Positions 43,544-53,289 of a stretch of DNA of 56,640 bases are shown here, piece after piece. The notes under the pieces are model-generated. The model saw only the letters and a list, made by a program, of their open reading frames with translations, had not been told where the DNA came from and made no database searches. This stretch comes from Blastococcus sp. Lineage in GTDB: Bacteria > Actinomycetota > Actinomycetes > Mycobacteriales > Geodermatophilaceae. The DNA is taken from contig JAODNN010000113.1 in assembly GCA_025465355.1 (NCBI GenBank), positions 1 to 56,640 of the forward strand, given 5' to 3'. The position numbers were made by a program, and so were the translations under genes. The stretch's first letter is position 1. Every line of letters begins with the position of its first letter.

Positions 43544-44695
43544 ATGCGGGACGCAGTCATCGTGGAGGCCGTGCGGACGCCGGTCGGCAAGCGCAACGGA
43601 GGGCTGTCCGGGGTGCACCCCGCGGATCTGTCGGCCCATGTGCTCAACAGCCTCGTGCAGCGAGCGGGCGTGGATCCCGCCCTGGTGGACGACGTGATCT
43701 GGGGCTGTGTCAGCCAGGTCGGTGAGCAGACCTTCGACATCGGGCGCACGGCCGTGCTGACCGCAGGCTGGCCGGAGACGGTGACCGGCGTGACGATCGA
43801 CCGGCAGTGCGGCTCCTCCCAGCAGTCGGTGCACTTCGCGGCGGCCGGTCTGGTGGCCGGCCAGTACGACGTCGTGGTTGCCGGTGGGGTGGAGTCGATG
43901 AGCCGCGTGCCGATGGGCTCGACGCTGACGCCGGACGGTGGACGCCCGTACTCCCAGACCTACCTGGACCGCTACGACGGCGTGTTCCCCAACCAGGGCA
44001 TCGGCGCCGAGATGATCGCCGAGCGGTGGAGCCTCTCCCGTGAGCAGGTCGACGAGTTCTCCGTCGGCTCGCACGAGAAGGCCGCGGCCGCGCGGGACGA
44101 CGGCCGGTTCGAGGCGCAGATCGCACCGGTCACCCTGCCGGACGGCACCGTGGTGGCGCAGGACGAGGGCATCCGGCCGAGCAGCCTGGAGTCACTCGGC
44201 AAGCTCAAGACGGTGTTCAAGCCCGACGGCGGCGTCATCACTGCCGGGAACGCATCGCAGATCTCCGACGGCTCCGCCGCCCTGCTGATGATGACCGGTG
44301 AGAAGGCTCGGGAACTCGGCCTGACCCCGATCGCGCGGGTCCACACCGCGGTGCTGGCCGGCGCCGACCCGGTGATCATGCTGACCGCGCCGATCCCGGC
44401 GACGGAGAAGGCGCTGCGCACGTCCGGTCTGCGCATCGACGAGATCGGTGCCTTCGAGGTCAACGAGGCCTTCGCGCCGGTGCCGCTGGCCTGGCTGGCC
44501 GAGCTCGGTGCGGACACCAAGGCGCTCAATCCCAACGGCGGCGCGATCGCGCTGGGTCACCCGCTGGGCGGTTCGGGCGCCCGGCTCATGACGACGCTCG
44601 TGCACCACATGCGCGACAACGGCATCCGCTACGGCCTGCAGACGATGTGCGAGGGCGGCGGGCAGGCCAACGCCACCATCCTCGAACTGCTCTAG
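43544..44695 (+). CDS. Acetyl-CoA C-acyltransferase (thiolase)
   Basis: This 383-aa thiolase has the nucleophile Cys89 in DRQCGSSQQ, His339 in GHPLGGSGAR and the second Cys369 in CEGGGQAN; NEAF completes the pocket. It cleaves 3-ketoacyl-CoA. It is the only thiolase in the window and could serve either the neighbouring racemase/hydratase pair or, as PcaF, 3-oxoadipyl-CoA from the pca genes. Sequence alone does not decide. Its TAG is directly followed by the CTA of the convergent antiporter stop. Confidence 0.9.
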   Translation: MRDAVIVEAVRTPVGKRNGGLSGVHPADLSAHVLNSLVQRAGVDPALVDDVIWGCVSQVGEQTFDIGRTAVLTAGWPETVTGVTIDRQCGSSQQSVHFAAAGLVAGQYDVVVAGGVESMSRVPMGSTLTPDGGRPYSQTYLDRYDGVFPNQGIGAEMIAERWSLSREQVDEFSVGSHEKAAAARDDGRFEAQIAPVTLPDGTVVAQDEGIRPSSLESLGKLKTVFKPDGGVITAGNASQISDGSAALLMMTGEKARELGLTPIARVHTAVLAGADPVIMLTAPIPATEKALRTSGLRIDEIGAFEVNEAFAPVPLAWLAELGADTKALNPNGGAIALGHPLGGSGARLMTTLVHHMRDNGIRYGLQTMCEGGGQANATILELL

Positions 44696-46417
44696 CTAGC
44701 GCGGGCCGCGAGCGGGGAGCAGGCCCTCCTCGTGGTCCAGTTCGCGCTCGAGGATGCGCAGGCTCTCGTCGGGGAGCCGCCCGACGTCCCGCCAGTGCAG
44801 CAGTGATTCGCGCTGGGCGTCGAGGGCCGCTCGCCGGACACGGAGGTCAGCTTCGTACGTCGGCGACAGCGGGATCTCGCCGGCTTCGGAGGTGTCGAGC
44901 AGGGCCAGCCGCCTGCGGTAGCGGCGCTGCCGGGCGCGCAACTGGTCGCGGCTCCTGGCGATCGCCTGGTCGTCGAGGTCGTCGTGCTGCTCGGCCTCCA
45001 GCTCGTCCAGCCGGGCCACTGCCGCTTCCGCGGCGGCCACCCGTGCCTCGTTGCGCAACCGGGCTTCGTCGGCCCGGTCCACCCGCAGGCGCAGAGCCCG
45101 GGCCAGCGGGCCGAACGTGAGCCCCTGGCCGACCAGCGTCACGAGCACGGCGAGGAAGGCGCAGAACAGCAGCAGGTTCCGGTCGGGGAAGGGCGAGCCG
45201 TCCTCGGTCGTCGTCGGCAGGGTGAAGATGGCGGCCAGGGTGATGACCCCGCGGGTTCCGGCCCAGCTCAGGATCACGATCTCGCGGCCGCTGAGGCGGC
45301 CCGGTGCCGCGTGCGCCGCGGCCGCTCGCTCCGCCGCGCTCCCGGCTGCGGCCGCGTCCGCGTCGGTGTCCTCCTCGATCTCCTCGATGTCCTCCTCAGT
45401 GTCATCCCCTCCCAGGCGGGTGTGCAGCGCCTGCGGGAGATGCTCGGTGAGCCACAGCCACAGCGGCCGGAGGAGCAGGACCACGCCGAGGGTGATCGCC
45501 GCCGCGGTCGCGACCGTCGAGGGGGCGTACTCGTCCAGGCCGTGGATCACCGCGGGCAGCTGCTGGCCGATGAGCAGGAACACGAGGCCCTCGAGCAGGA
45601 AGTCGATCAGCCGCCACACCGCATCGGTCTGCAACCGGGTGGCACCGCTGGTCCAGTACGGCGAGTTGTGCCCGATGATCAGCCCGGCCACGACGACCGC
45701 CAGCACCCCGGAGACGTGCAGTTCCTCGCCCAGCAGGTAGGCCACGAACGGCGTGGCCAGCGAGATCGCATTCGACGACAGCGGATCCCGTCGCAACCGG
45801 CGCAGCGGCCGGATCGCGACCGCAACCGCGACGCCGACGGCGACGCCACCCACCGACGCGACGAGGAACTGACCGACCGCCCCGAGGAAGGAGAAACGGG
45901 CGCCGCTGGCCGACGCCACCGCGACGGAAAGGATCGTGAGGGCGGTGGCGTCGTTGAGCAGTCCCTCGCCCTGAATGAGGGTGATCAGGCGGCGCGGCAG
46001 ACCGACCCGGCGGCCCACCGAGAGCGCGGCAACCGGATCGGGCGGCGCCACGGCGGCTCCGAGCGCGATGCCGGCTGCCAGCGTCGCACCGGCCACGAAC
46101 AGGGAGAAGGCGACGCCGACCAGCAGGGCAGTGACCAGGACGAGGAGCACGGACAGGCTGACGACAGTGCGCAGATTGCGCCGGATCGCCAGCAGCGAGG
46201 AGTCCAGGGCGGCGCTGTAGAGCAGTGGCGGGAGCACAAGGGTCAGCACCAGTTGCGGGTCGAGCGTGATGTTCGGTCCCGGCAGGAACGCGTAACCGAT
46301 GCCGATGAGCGTCAGCAGCGCCGCGGCGGGCAGGCCCGTGTGCTCGGCGACCCAGCGGACCGCGACGATCACGGCGACGGCGGCCAGCACGAGCAGCAAG
46401 ATCGTCTGGGGGCTCAC
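44696..46417 (-). CDS. CPA1-family Na+/H+ antiporter
   Basis: This 573-aa membrane protein has about 12 hydrophobic helices, starting ILLLVLAAVAVIVAVRW. The ion site is visible as GLLNDATALTI, with APPDPVAAL before it and SWAGTRGVITLAA later. Between the helix blocks is an acidic, alanine-rich cytoplasmic insert (EEDIEEIEEDTDADAA). The last 130 residues form a charged, probably coiled-coil tail. The start at GTG 46417 begins right before the first helix; the frame extends to 46507 without similarity. It exchanges Na+ or K+ for H+. Confidence 0.9.
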   Translation of the reverse strand: MSPQTILLLVLAAVAVIVAVRWVAEHTGLPAAALLTLIGIGYAFLPGPNITLDPQLVLTLVLPPLLYSAALDSSLLAIRRNLRTVVSLSVLLVLVTALLVGVAFSLFVAGATLAAGIALGAAVAPPDPVAALSVGRRVGLPRRLITLIQGEGLLNDATALTILSVAVASASGARFSFLGAVGQFLVASVGGVAVGVAVAVAIRPLRRLRRDPLSSNAISLATPFVAYLLGEELHVSGVLAVVVAGLIIGHNSPYWTSGATRLQTDAVWRLIDFLLEGLVFLLIGQQLPAVIHGLDEYAPSTVATAAAITLGVVLLLRPLWLWLTEHLPQALHTRLGGDDTEEDIEEIEEDTDADAAAAGSAAERAAAAHAAPGRLSGREIVILSWAGTRGVITLAAIFTLPTTTEDGSPFPDRNLLLFCAFLAVLVTLVGQGLTFGPLARALRLRVDRADEARLRNEARVAAAEAAVARLDELEAEQHDDLDDQAIARSRDQLRARQRRYRRRLALLDTSEAGEIPLSPTYEADLRVRRAALDAQRESLLHWRDVGRLPDESLRILERELDHEEGLLPARGPR

Positions 46418-46515
46418 GTCCCCAGTCTCTCCGACGCTCCTGCCCCGGCCCGGGATCCGCGGCGACGACTCTGGCAGAGTGTCCGTAGAGTGAGATATCG
46501 ATCCCAAGGAGTGAG

Positions 46516-47475
46516 ATGCCCGCTGTCATGGCACCCGGTAGCCCGACGGACGTCGACGTCGCCGTCGTCGGTGGGAGTCTCGCGGGGCTGCAGACCGCGC
46601 TGACCCTGGGGCGAGCCTGCCGTCAGGTAGCGGTGTTCGACGACGGCCGCCCCCGGAACGCCCCGGCGGCGCACGTGCACAACTTCCTCGGCGTCGCCGC
46701 GACGCGGCCCGAGGACCTGCTGGCCGCGGCGCGACGCCTGCTCGACGACTACGACGTCACCGTCATCGGCAGCCGTGTGCGGACGGTGCAGCGGGAAGGC
46801 GATCGGTTCAGGGTCACGGCCGACGGGGGGACGGCGATGGCGCGATCTCTCGTCCTGGCGACCGGCCTGCACGACGAACTCCCGGAGGTGCCCGGCGTCC
46901 ACGAGTTGTGGGGCCGCGATGTGGTCGCCTGCCCGCACTGTCACGGCTGGGAGGTGCGCGGGCTTCCCCTGGCTCAGCTGGGGCGTCCCGGCATGGCCGC
47001 GCGTGCGGTCGAGCGTGCGGTGCTGCTCAGCCGGTGGAGCCCCGACGTCGTCCTCTTCACCGACGGCGACGAACTCCCAGCGGTGCTGCGCACGCGTCTC
47101 GACGCTGCCGGCGTGCGGGCGTGCACCGACCCGGTCCGCCGCCTCGTGCTGGCCGAGGGGCGGCTTCGGGCCGTGGAGTTGCGCGACGGGCGGACGATCG
47201 CCCGTAGCGCCGTGTTCGTCGTGACCCGCCAGCACCAGCAGAGCGATCTCGCGCAGCAGCTCGGCTGCGAGCACGTCACCGACGGGCCGGCCGCCGGAGC
47301 GGTCAGCACCGACAGCACGGGTGCGACCAGCGTTCCCGGGGTCTGGGCGGCCGGAACCGTTGCCGTCCCGGCGCTGCTGGCCATCGGCGCCGCAGGGCAC
47401 GCCAGCACCGTGGCGCTCGCCGTCCACAACCATCTGCTCGAGCGCGACCTCGCCGCCCCACGGGTCAGACGGTGA
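46516..47475 (+). CDS. GliT/TrxR-like FAD-dependent disulfide oxidoreductase
   Basis: This 319-aa flavoprotein has the FAD motif [12 protein letters not shown] and a redox-active CPHC in [11 protein letters not shown], the CxxC-HG-W/Y-E form found in GliT/HlmI-type disulfide oxidoreductases rather than classic CATC thioredoxin reductases. The NADPH loop is degenerate. AAGGAG lies before the ATG at 46516, with a second ATG four codons later. It is divergent from the antiporter gene and overlaps the convergent LLM gene by 11 bases. The substrate is unknown; a small disulfide such as mycothiol-related thiols is possible. Confidence 0.86.
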   Translation: MPAVMAPGSPTDVDVAVVGGSLAGLQTALTLGRACRQVAVFDDGRPRNAPAAHVHNFLGVAATRPEDLLAAARRLLDDYDVTVIGSRVRTVQREGDRFRVTADGGTAMARSLVLATGLHDELPEVPGVHELWGRDVVACPHCHGWEVRGLPLAQLGRPGMAARAVERAVLLSRWSPDVVLFTDGDELPAVLRTRLDAAGVRACTDPVRRLVLAEGRLRAVELRDGRTIARSAVFVVTRQHQQSDLAQQLGCEHVTDGPAAGAVSTDSTGATSVPGVWAAGTVAVPALLAIGAAGHASTVALAVHNHLLERDLAAPRVRR

Positions 47476-48472
47476 CCGGTCCCTCCAGCTGCATGGCCTC
47501 GGCGGTCAGCACGACCGACCGCAACCGGTCCTCCACGGTGGGGGACTGGTGGGCGGTGATCAGCTCGTCGGCGTCGGCGACCTTCCGGAAGTCCTCGAGG
47601 TAGGCCCGGACATCGGCCGGGGCGCCGAGGGCCGTGTACGTCAGCATCTGGTCGACGTGCGTCGCCGCGCCCTGCGCCAGCAACTGATCTGCCTGCTCGT
47701 CGGTGAAGGTCTGGCCGCGACCGAACAGGCTCGTGGCCCGGACCCGCCGGGCGGCCTCGAGCTGTTCCCGGGCCGCGGCCGTGGTGTCGGCGGCGAGAAC
47801 GTTGACGCCGGCGATCACGTACGGCTCCTGCTGCTGGACCGAGGGCTTGAACTCCCGCCGGTAGGTCGCCACGGCGGCCTCGAGCGCCTGGGGTGCGAAG
47901 TGCGAGGCGAACGCATACGGCAGGCCGAGCGCCGCGGCGAGTTTTGCGCCGAACAGGGAGGACCCGAGGATGTACAGCGGCACCCGGGAGCCCTTGCCGG
48001 GGACGGCGTCGACCCCCTGGATACGGGACTCACCCCAGAGATAGGCCTGCAACTCCAGGACGTCCTGCGGGAAGCGGTCGGCCGACGTCGGGTCGCGACG
48101 CAGCGCGTACATCGTGTTCTGGTCCGAGCCCGGCGCGCGGCCGAGCCCGAGGTCGATCCGCCCCGGGTACATGGCGGCGAGGGTGCCGAACTGCTCGGCG
48201 ATCGTCAGGGGCGAGTGGTTGGGCAGCATGACCCCCCCGGCGCCGAGCCGGATCCGGCTCGTCTTCGCGCCGACGTGAGCGATCAGCACGGAGGTCGCCG
48301 ACGAGGCGATGGAGGGCATGTTGTGGTGCTCGGCGTACCAGACCCGCAGGTAGCCGTGCTCTTCCGCGGTCTGGGCGAGGGCGACGCTGCCGGCGATGCT
48401 CTCACTCGCGGTCTCACCGCGGGTGATCGGCGCGAGGTCGAGGATGGACAGGGGGAACGGGGAGGTCAGCAT
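47465..48472 (-). CDS. LLM-class flavin-dependent oxidoreductase
   Basis: This 335-aa luciferase-like protein belongs to the YwcH/LuxA-related group (MsnO8-like), with [13 protein letters not shown] at the N-terminus, [30 protein letters not shown] and [12 protein letters not shown]. Members use FMNH2 or F420 to oxidise unknown small substrates. It converges on the disulfide oxidoreductase gene with an 11-base overlap. The substrate is not predicted. Confidence 0.9.
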   Translation of the reverse strand: MLTSPFPLSILDLAPITRGETASESIAGSVALAQTAEEHGYLRVWYAEHHNMPSIASSATSVLIAHVGAKTSRIRLGAGGVMLPNHSPLTIAEQFGTLAAMYPGRIDLGLGRAPGSDQNTMYALRRDPTSADRFPQDVLELQAYLWGESRIQGVDAVPGKGSRVPLYILGSSLFGAKLAAALGLPYAFASHFAPQALEAAVATYRREFKPSVQQQEPYVIAGVNVLAADTTAAAREQLEAARRVRATSLFGRGQTFTDEQADQLLAQGAATHVDQMLTYTALGAPADVRAYLEDFRKVADADELITAHQSPTVEDRLRSVVLTAEAMQLEGPVTV

Positions 48473-48566
48473 CGGGAAAGCCCTTCAGATCGTGTCATCG
48501 GGCGGCAACACGGCCGGGGCTGAGGCGCTTCCCACAAGTATCACCCGAACAGGTCGAGGTCGCTGC

Positions 48567-50057
48567 TCACCCGGAGTGGCGCCAGCTCCGACCGTCACGC
48601 TCGATGAGCATGGTCGCCTCGGGTGGGCCCCAGGTCGCAGCCTGGTACAGCGGGATCGGTTGCGCGGCCCGGTCCCAGTACTTCAGCACCGGGTCCACGA
48701 TGCGCCAGGAGCGGCCGACCTCGTCGGCACGGATGAACAGGGTCGGATCGCCGATCAGGGCGTCGAGGAGCACCCGCTCGTACGCGTCGGGCGACTGCTG
48801 GACGAAGCTCTCGTAGGAGAAGTCCATCGACGCCTTCTCCACCGTGAACGCGTGGCCCGGGACCTTGGCGCCGAATCGCAGGCTGAGCCCCTCGTCGGGT
48901 GCCACCCGGACGATCAGGGCATCCCGCTGGAGATGGGCCGCCCCGCCGGGGAACAGCGGCAGTTGCGGCGGCTGGTGGAACTCGATGGCGACCTCGGTCA
49001 CCCGTGCGGGCAGCCGTTTGCCCGTGCGCACGTAGACAGGGACGCCGGTCCACCGCCAGTTGTCGATGTCGAGCCTCAGCGCGACGAAGGTCTCCGTCGA
49101 GCTGAGCGGGTCGACGCCGGCCTCTTCCCGGTAACCGGGCATCAGGTCCTCCCGCGTGCCACCGCGGGTGTACTGGCCGCGTACCGCGTTGGCGGCGATG
49201 TCCCGCTCGTCGTCCAGCGGGCGGATCGCGCGGAGCAACTTGACCTTCTCGTCCCGGATGGCCTCCGGGTGGAACGAGGTGGGGGGCTCCATCAGGAACA
49301 GGGACAGGACCTGCAGGACGTGGTTCTGCACGATGTCGCGCATGGCACCGGTCGTCTCGTAGAACCCGCCGCGGTCGCCGACACCGAGCGTCTCGGCGAC
49401 GGTGATCTGCACGTTGTCCACCCAGGTCCGGTTCCAGATCGGCTCGAAGATCGAGTTCGCGAACCGCAACGCGAGCAGGTTCTGCACCGTCTCCTTCGCC
49501 AGGTAGTGGTCGATCCGGAAGATCTGCTCCTCCTCGAAGGCGGACACGAGGTCGGCGTACAGCTCACGGGCGCTCTCCTCGTCCCAGCCGAACGGCTTCT
49601 CGATGACCGCCCGGACGAACCCGGCCCCCGACGGCTTGCTGAGCCCTGCCTTGCCCAGGTTGACCGCGAGCGGGCTGAACAGCCGGGGCGGCGTGGCGAA
49701 GTAGTAGAGCCGGTTGCCCGCGGTTCCGTACATGCGGTCGCTGTCGGCGAGCACCTCGCTCAATCGCTGGTAGGTCGCGGGGTCGTCGTAGCCGCCGTGC
49801 ACGTACCGCGCGGTGGCCGCCAGCTCCTTCCACCGGCTGTTGCCGTCGGCGGGAACGGTCCTGCGGCAGTACTCGCCGAACTCGTCGTCGGTCATGGCGG
49901 TTCGGGCCACGCCGACGAGGCGCACCTCCGGGGGAAGGCCCCCGAAGGCAGTCAGCCGCTCGAGGGCCGGCAGCAGCTTGCGTGCGGTGAGGTCTCCCGA
50001 GGCGCCGAAGATGACCAGCGCGCACGGAGGGGAGCGGCGATCCTGCTCGATGGTCAT
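48567..50057 (-). CDS. zwf: Glucose-6-phosphate dehydrogenase
   Basis: This 496-aa enzyme makes 6-phosphogluconolactone and NADPH. The N-terminal IFGASGDLTARKLLPAL binds NADP, and the substrate motif reads RIDHYLAKE (usual RIDHYLGKE). EKPFGWD and PVYVRTGKRLP are also conserved. Start at ATG 50057 follows GAGGGG. It stands apart from any opcA, tal or pgi gene, so it may be a second copy. It lies 35 bases after an alpha/beta hydrolase on the same strand. Confidence 0.93.
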   Translation of the reverse strand: MTIEQDRRSPPCALVIFGASGDLTARKLLPALERLTAFGGLPPEVRLVGVARTAMTDDEFGEYCRRTVPADGNSRWKELAATARYVHGGYDDPATYQRLSEVLADSDRMYGTAGNRLYYFATPPRLFSPLAVNLGKAGLSKPSGAGFVRAVIEKPFGWDEESARELYADLVSAFEEEQIFRIDHYLAKETVQNLLALRFANSIFEPIWNRTWVDNVQITVAETLGVGDRGGFYETTGAMRDIVQNHVLQVLSLFLMEPPTSFHPEAIRDEKVKLLRAIRPLDDERDIAANAVRGQYTRGGTREDLMPGYREEAGVDPLSSTETFVALRLDIDNWRWTGVPVYVRTGKRLPARVTEVAIEFHQPPQLPLFPGGAAHLQRDALIVRVAPDEGLSLRFGAKVPGHAFTVEKASMDFSYESFVQQSPDAYERVLLDALIGDPTLFIRADEVGRSWRIVDPVLKYWDRAAQPIPLYQAATWGPPEATMLIERDGRSWRHSG

Positions 50058-50092
50058 GTCGGCCACCCCTCGATGTATCGACCGGGCCCTTT

Positions 50093-50965
50093 CTACCCGT
50101 CCGTGGGCCAGACCGCGAGCAGCGTGCGCACCGCCGTCACCAGGGCGAGCGGCTGGTCGAGCATCGGGTGGTGACCGGCGTCGGGCAGGTCGACGACGGG
50201 CAGCCGTCCAGCGACGAGACCGGCCATCTCGGTGGCCATCTGCGGGCTGACGAGACCCTTCTCCGACCGGAAGAGGGCGACGGGGCCGCGCAGTTGCGGG
50301 AGCAGCTGGGCCAGCAGGGGGCGTTGCCCCCAGAGGTTCGGATCGAACTTCCAGGTCCAGCCGTCGTCGTCCTGGCGGAGCGACCCTCGGGCGATGTGCT
50401 CGCGGACGTAGGGCAGCACCACGTCCTGCGCCGGGAGGGTGCGGAAGTGTGCGATGGCCTCCTCCGCGGTCGGATACCGACGGTGCGGCCGCCTCCGGTC
50501 GCGCAGGCGCTCCTCCTCCGGCGGTTGCCGGTCGAGCGGGGAGTCGATGACGGCGACGGCCGAGACGGCCTCGGCGTGCTCGACGCCGGTGGTCAGGGCC
50601 ACCCACCCGCCCATGCTGTGGCCGAGGACGACGGGCCGGTCGAGGCCCTCGGCCGCGGCGACGCCGACGACCTCCCGGGCCCACATCTGCATGTCGTAGC
50701 TGTTCCGCCGGTCGCTGTCGCCGTGCCCGCTGAGGTCGAGCGCCACGACCCGGTGGGTGTGCAGCTGCGGAGCGATGTGGTCCCACCAGCCCGAGTGCGC
50801 GGCGCCACCGTGGACCAGCACGAGGCCGGGCAGCGCGGGTTTCCCCCACACCCGGTAATGGATGCGGGCGCCCTCGACGTCGACGTCCCGGTGCTCGGGG
50901 GTGATCGCCAGGGCCCGCTCGAGCCAGTCGGGGACGCCGGCCTGATCGGCTCCGGGGCGGGACAT
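50093..50965 (-). CDS. Alpha/beta hydrolase
   Basis: This 290-aa protein has the oxyanion segment LVHGGAAHSGWWDH, the nucleophile Ser117 in LGHSMGG, an acid residue in the later strands and the last histidine in AGHHPMLDQP. There is no signal peptide. Substrate is unknown; it resembles esterases and C-C hydrolases of soil bacteria. GAGGAG is placed six bases before the ATG at 50965. It is divergent from the aldo/keto reductase gene and upstream of zwf. Confidence 0.88.
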   Translation of the reverse strand: MSRPGADQAGVPDWLERALAITPEHRDVDVEGARIHYRVWGKPALPGLVLVHGGAAHSGWWDHIAPQLHTHRVVALDLSGHGDSDRRNSYDMQMWAREVVGVAAAEGLDRPVVLGHSMGGWVALTTGVEHAEAVSAVAVIDSPLDRQPPEEERLRDRRRPHRRYPTAEEAIAHFRTLPAQDVVLPYVREHIARGSLRQDDDGWTWKFDPNLWGQRPLLAQLLPQLRGPVALFRSEKGLVSPQMATEMAGLVAGRLPVVDLPDAGHHPMLDQPLALVTAVRTLLAVWPTDG

Positions 50966-51062
50966 GGAGAACTCCTCGTGTGGTGCTGATCCGGCCGGGC
51001 GGACGTTACGGCCGGACCGCCCCGGGTGGGCAACCCGCCTCCCGGCAAGGAAGGGTGGGGAC

Positions 51063-52034
51063 ATGGAGTACACCCGCCTCGGTACCACCGGCCTGAGCGT
51101 CTCGCGGATCTGCCTGGGGATGATGAGCTTCGGCGAGCCCGACCGCGGGAACCAGCCGTGGAGCCTGCCGGAGGAGGACAGCCGGCGGCTGATCGAGAAG
51201 GCGCTCGCCGCCGGCATCACCTTCTTCGACACGGCGAACGTCTACTCCGGCGGTTCCAGTGAGGAGATCACCGGCCGCGCCATCCGCGACTTCGCCGACC
51301 GGGAGGACGTCGTCCTCGCCACCAAGGTGCACGGCCGCATGCGTCCCGGCCCGAACGGCGCCGGGTTGTCCCGCAAGGCGATCCTGGCCGAGCTCGACGC
51401 GAGCCTGCGCCGGCTGGGCACCGACTACGTCGACCTCTACCAGATCCACCGGTGGGACCCGAACACGCCGGTCGAGGAGACCCTGGACGCGCTGGACTCC
51501 GCCGTGCGGTCGGGAAAGGTGCGCTACCTGGGGGCCTCCTCGATGTGGGCGTGGCAGTTCAGCAAGGCCCTCTACCTGGCCGGCGAGCACGGCTGGCACC
51601 GCTTCGTGTCGATGCAGGACCACTACAACCTGCTCAACCGCGAGGAGGAGCGGGAGATGCACCCGCTCTGCCTCGACCAGGGCGTCGGCGTGATCCCGTG
51701 GAGTCCGCTGGCCCGGGGCCGGCTCACCCGCGATTGGGACGAGGCGACGGCGCGCTCGGGCAGCGACGAGTTCGGCAAGCGGCTCTACGACGAGGCCAGT
51801 GACCGCGTGATCGTCGAGCGGGTCGCCGAGATCGCTGCCGAACGCGGGGTCTCGCGTGCCCAGGTGGCGCTCGCCTGGATGCTGGCCAAGCCGGTCGTCA
51901 CCGCACCGATCGTCGGCGTCACCAAGGACGCGCACCTCGACGATGCCGTCGCCGCCGTGGACCTGCACCTGAGCGACGAGGAGATCGCGCGGCTCGAGGA
52001 GCCCTACGTGCCGCATGCCGTCGCGGGGTTCTGA
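51063..52034 (+). CDS. Aldo/keto reductase
   Basis: This 323-aa NADPH-dependent oxidoreductase has the catalytic tetrad in FFDTANVYSGGSSEE (Asp, Tyr), VLATKVHG (Lys) and YQIHRWDP (His). It resembles the YajO/AKR11-like group. Start is the ATG at 51063 after GGAAGGG. It reduces aldehydes or ketones; the natural substrate is not known. It converges on the MFS transporter gene with a 23-base gap. Confidence 0.92.
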   Translation: MEYTRLGTTGLSVSRICLGMMSFGEPDRGNQPWSLPEEDSRRLIEKALAAGITFFDTANVYSGGSSEEITGRAIRDFADREDVVLATKVHGRMRPGPNGAGLSRKAILAELDASLRRLGTDYVDLYQIHRWDPNTPVEETLDALDSAVRSGKVRYLGASSMWAWQFSKALYLAGEHGWHRFVSMQDHYNLLNREEEREMHPLCLDQGVGVIPWSPLARGRLTRDWDEATARSGSDEFGKRLYDEASDRVIVERVAEIAAERGVSRAQVALAWMLAKPVVTAPIVGVTKDAHLDDAVAAVDLHLSDEEIARLEEPYVPHAVAGF

Positions 52035-52057
52035 GCAGGCTGCGTGGGGCGGGGCGC

Positions 52058-53278
52058 TCAGCGGCTCGCTCGGTGCCGGGTCACCACCGGCACCAGGAGG
52101 CCCAGTGCGACCGCCTGTACGGCCGCGACGACGAGGACGAGCGTGGTGACGGAGTGCTCGTAGAGCGCGCCCGCCGCCACGCCACCGACGAGGGCGCCCG
52201 CACCCTGCAGCGCCGCGAACACTCCGTAAGCCGTGGCGCGGCGATCCCGCGGCACGAGGTCGGCGACGAGTGCCTTCACCGTGGAGTCCTGCACACCCAC
52301 CGCGGCCCCCCACAGCAGCACCCCGAGAACCGCCGGGGTCAGTGAGGTGCCGAATGCCAGCGGCGGCACACCGGCGACCAGCAGCGGCAGGCTGAGCAGG
52401 ACACCGGGACCGACGCGGTCGTACACCTCGCCCGTGGCGAGCGCCGCCAGGGCCCCGGCCGCCATCGCCACCGCGTAGAGCAGCGGCGCGCCGGCCGTCG
52501 GGACGAGATGGCGGCCGACGAGGGAGAAGCTGATCAGCCCGAAGGTCACCAGGCCGGCGGTGCAGAGCGTCGTCCCCACGGCGAACCGGAGGAACAGCGG
52601 CGGCAGGGGCACCCGCGCCCGGCCCGACGAGGTTCCGGCGGCCGAGGGCCGGGAGTCCGGTCCGGGGGAGTCCGGCGCAGGCAGCCGCCGCCGGGTGATC
52701 ACGAGCAGCGCCATCGCCACGGCCCCGGGGAGGGCCAGGGCGAGCAGGCCGGGCCAGATCGCACCGCTCACCGCGATCAGGCCGGCGACCAGCAGCGGGC
52801 CGGCGAACGCACCGATCTGGTCCAGCGCCTTGTGCACGCCCAGTCCACGGCCCATGCCGACCTGCGCCGCCGCGTCGGCGAGCAGCGCGGACTTGGCGGG
52901 GCTGCGGACCGCCTTGCCGATCCGCTCGGCGAGGATCAGCACGGCGGCGCCCGTGAGCCCCGCACTGCCGAGCAGCGGGGCGACCGCGAGCAGCGGCACG
53001 CACACCGCGGTCAGCGCGTACCCGGCGATCGTGAGCGTCCAGTAGCGCCGGGTCCGGTCGGCGAGCGGGCCCGAGACCGCGCGGAAGATCAGCGCCGCGG
53101 CCTCGCCGGCGCCGGTGACGGCCCCCACCACCAGAGCGGAGGCACCGAGGGAGGCCAGCAGGGGCCCGTAGACCGACCGGGCGCCCTCGTAGACCATGTC
53201 CGCGGCCAGGCTGATGACGCCGAACCCGATGACGGCTCGCCAGGGGGACCAGGCCGGGGCGTCGGGAGGAGCTGCCAT
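52058..53278 (-). CDS. MFS transporter
   Basis: This 406-aa integral membrane protein has about 12 predicted helices and a short central charged loop (RRRLPAPDSPGPDSRPSAAG). The conserved loop after helix 2 reads GPLADRTRRYW, a typical MFS motif A variant. It would export or import a small compound by proton antiport or symport; the substrate cannot be read from sequence. It ends the run before the BlaR1-like gene, with the M56 gene 11 bases upstream on the same strand. Confidence 0.9.
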   Translation of the reverse strand: MAAPPDAPAWSPWRAVIGFGVISLAADMVYEGARSVYGPLLASLGASALVVGAVTGAGEAAALIFRAVSGPLADRTRRYWTLTIAGYALTAVCVPLLAVAPLLGSAGLTGAAVLILAERIGKAVRSPAKSALLADAAAQVGMGRGLGVHKALDQIGAFAGPLLVAGLIAVSGAIWPGLLALALPGAVAMALLVITRRRLPAPDSPGPDSRPSAAGTSSGRARVPLPPLFLRFAVGTTLCTAGLVTFGLISFSLVGRHLVPTAGAPLLYAVAMAAGALAALATGEVYDRVGPGVLLSLPLLVAGVPPLAFGTSLTPAVLGVLLWGAAVGVQDSTVKALVADLVPRDRRATAYGVFAALQGAGALVGGVAAGALYEHSVTTLVLVVAAVQAVALGLLVPVVTRHRASR

Positions 53279-53289
53279 CCAGCGGCCGG

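Noticed and set aside
44984-46603. 539-aa plus-strand frame
   Set aside because: It is antisense to the antiporter and rich in Arg, Gln, Asp and Gly with no recognisable motif.
50085-50095. Third copy of the GGGCCCTTTCT tail before the alpha/beta hydrolase stop
   Set aside because: Only about 10 bases match, there is no paired arm and the genes are not convergent, so it may be chance.
51006-53003. 665-aa minus-strand frame
   Set aside because: It is antisense to the aldo/keto reductase and in another frame of the MFS gene; no family features.
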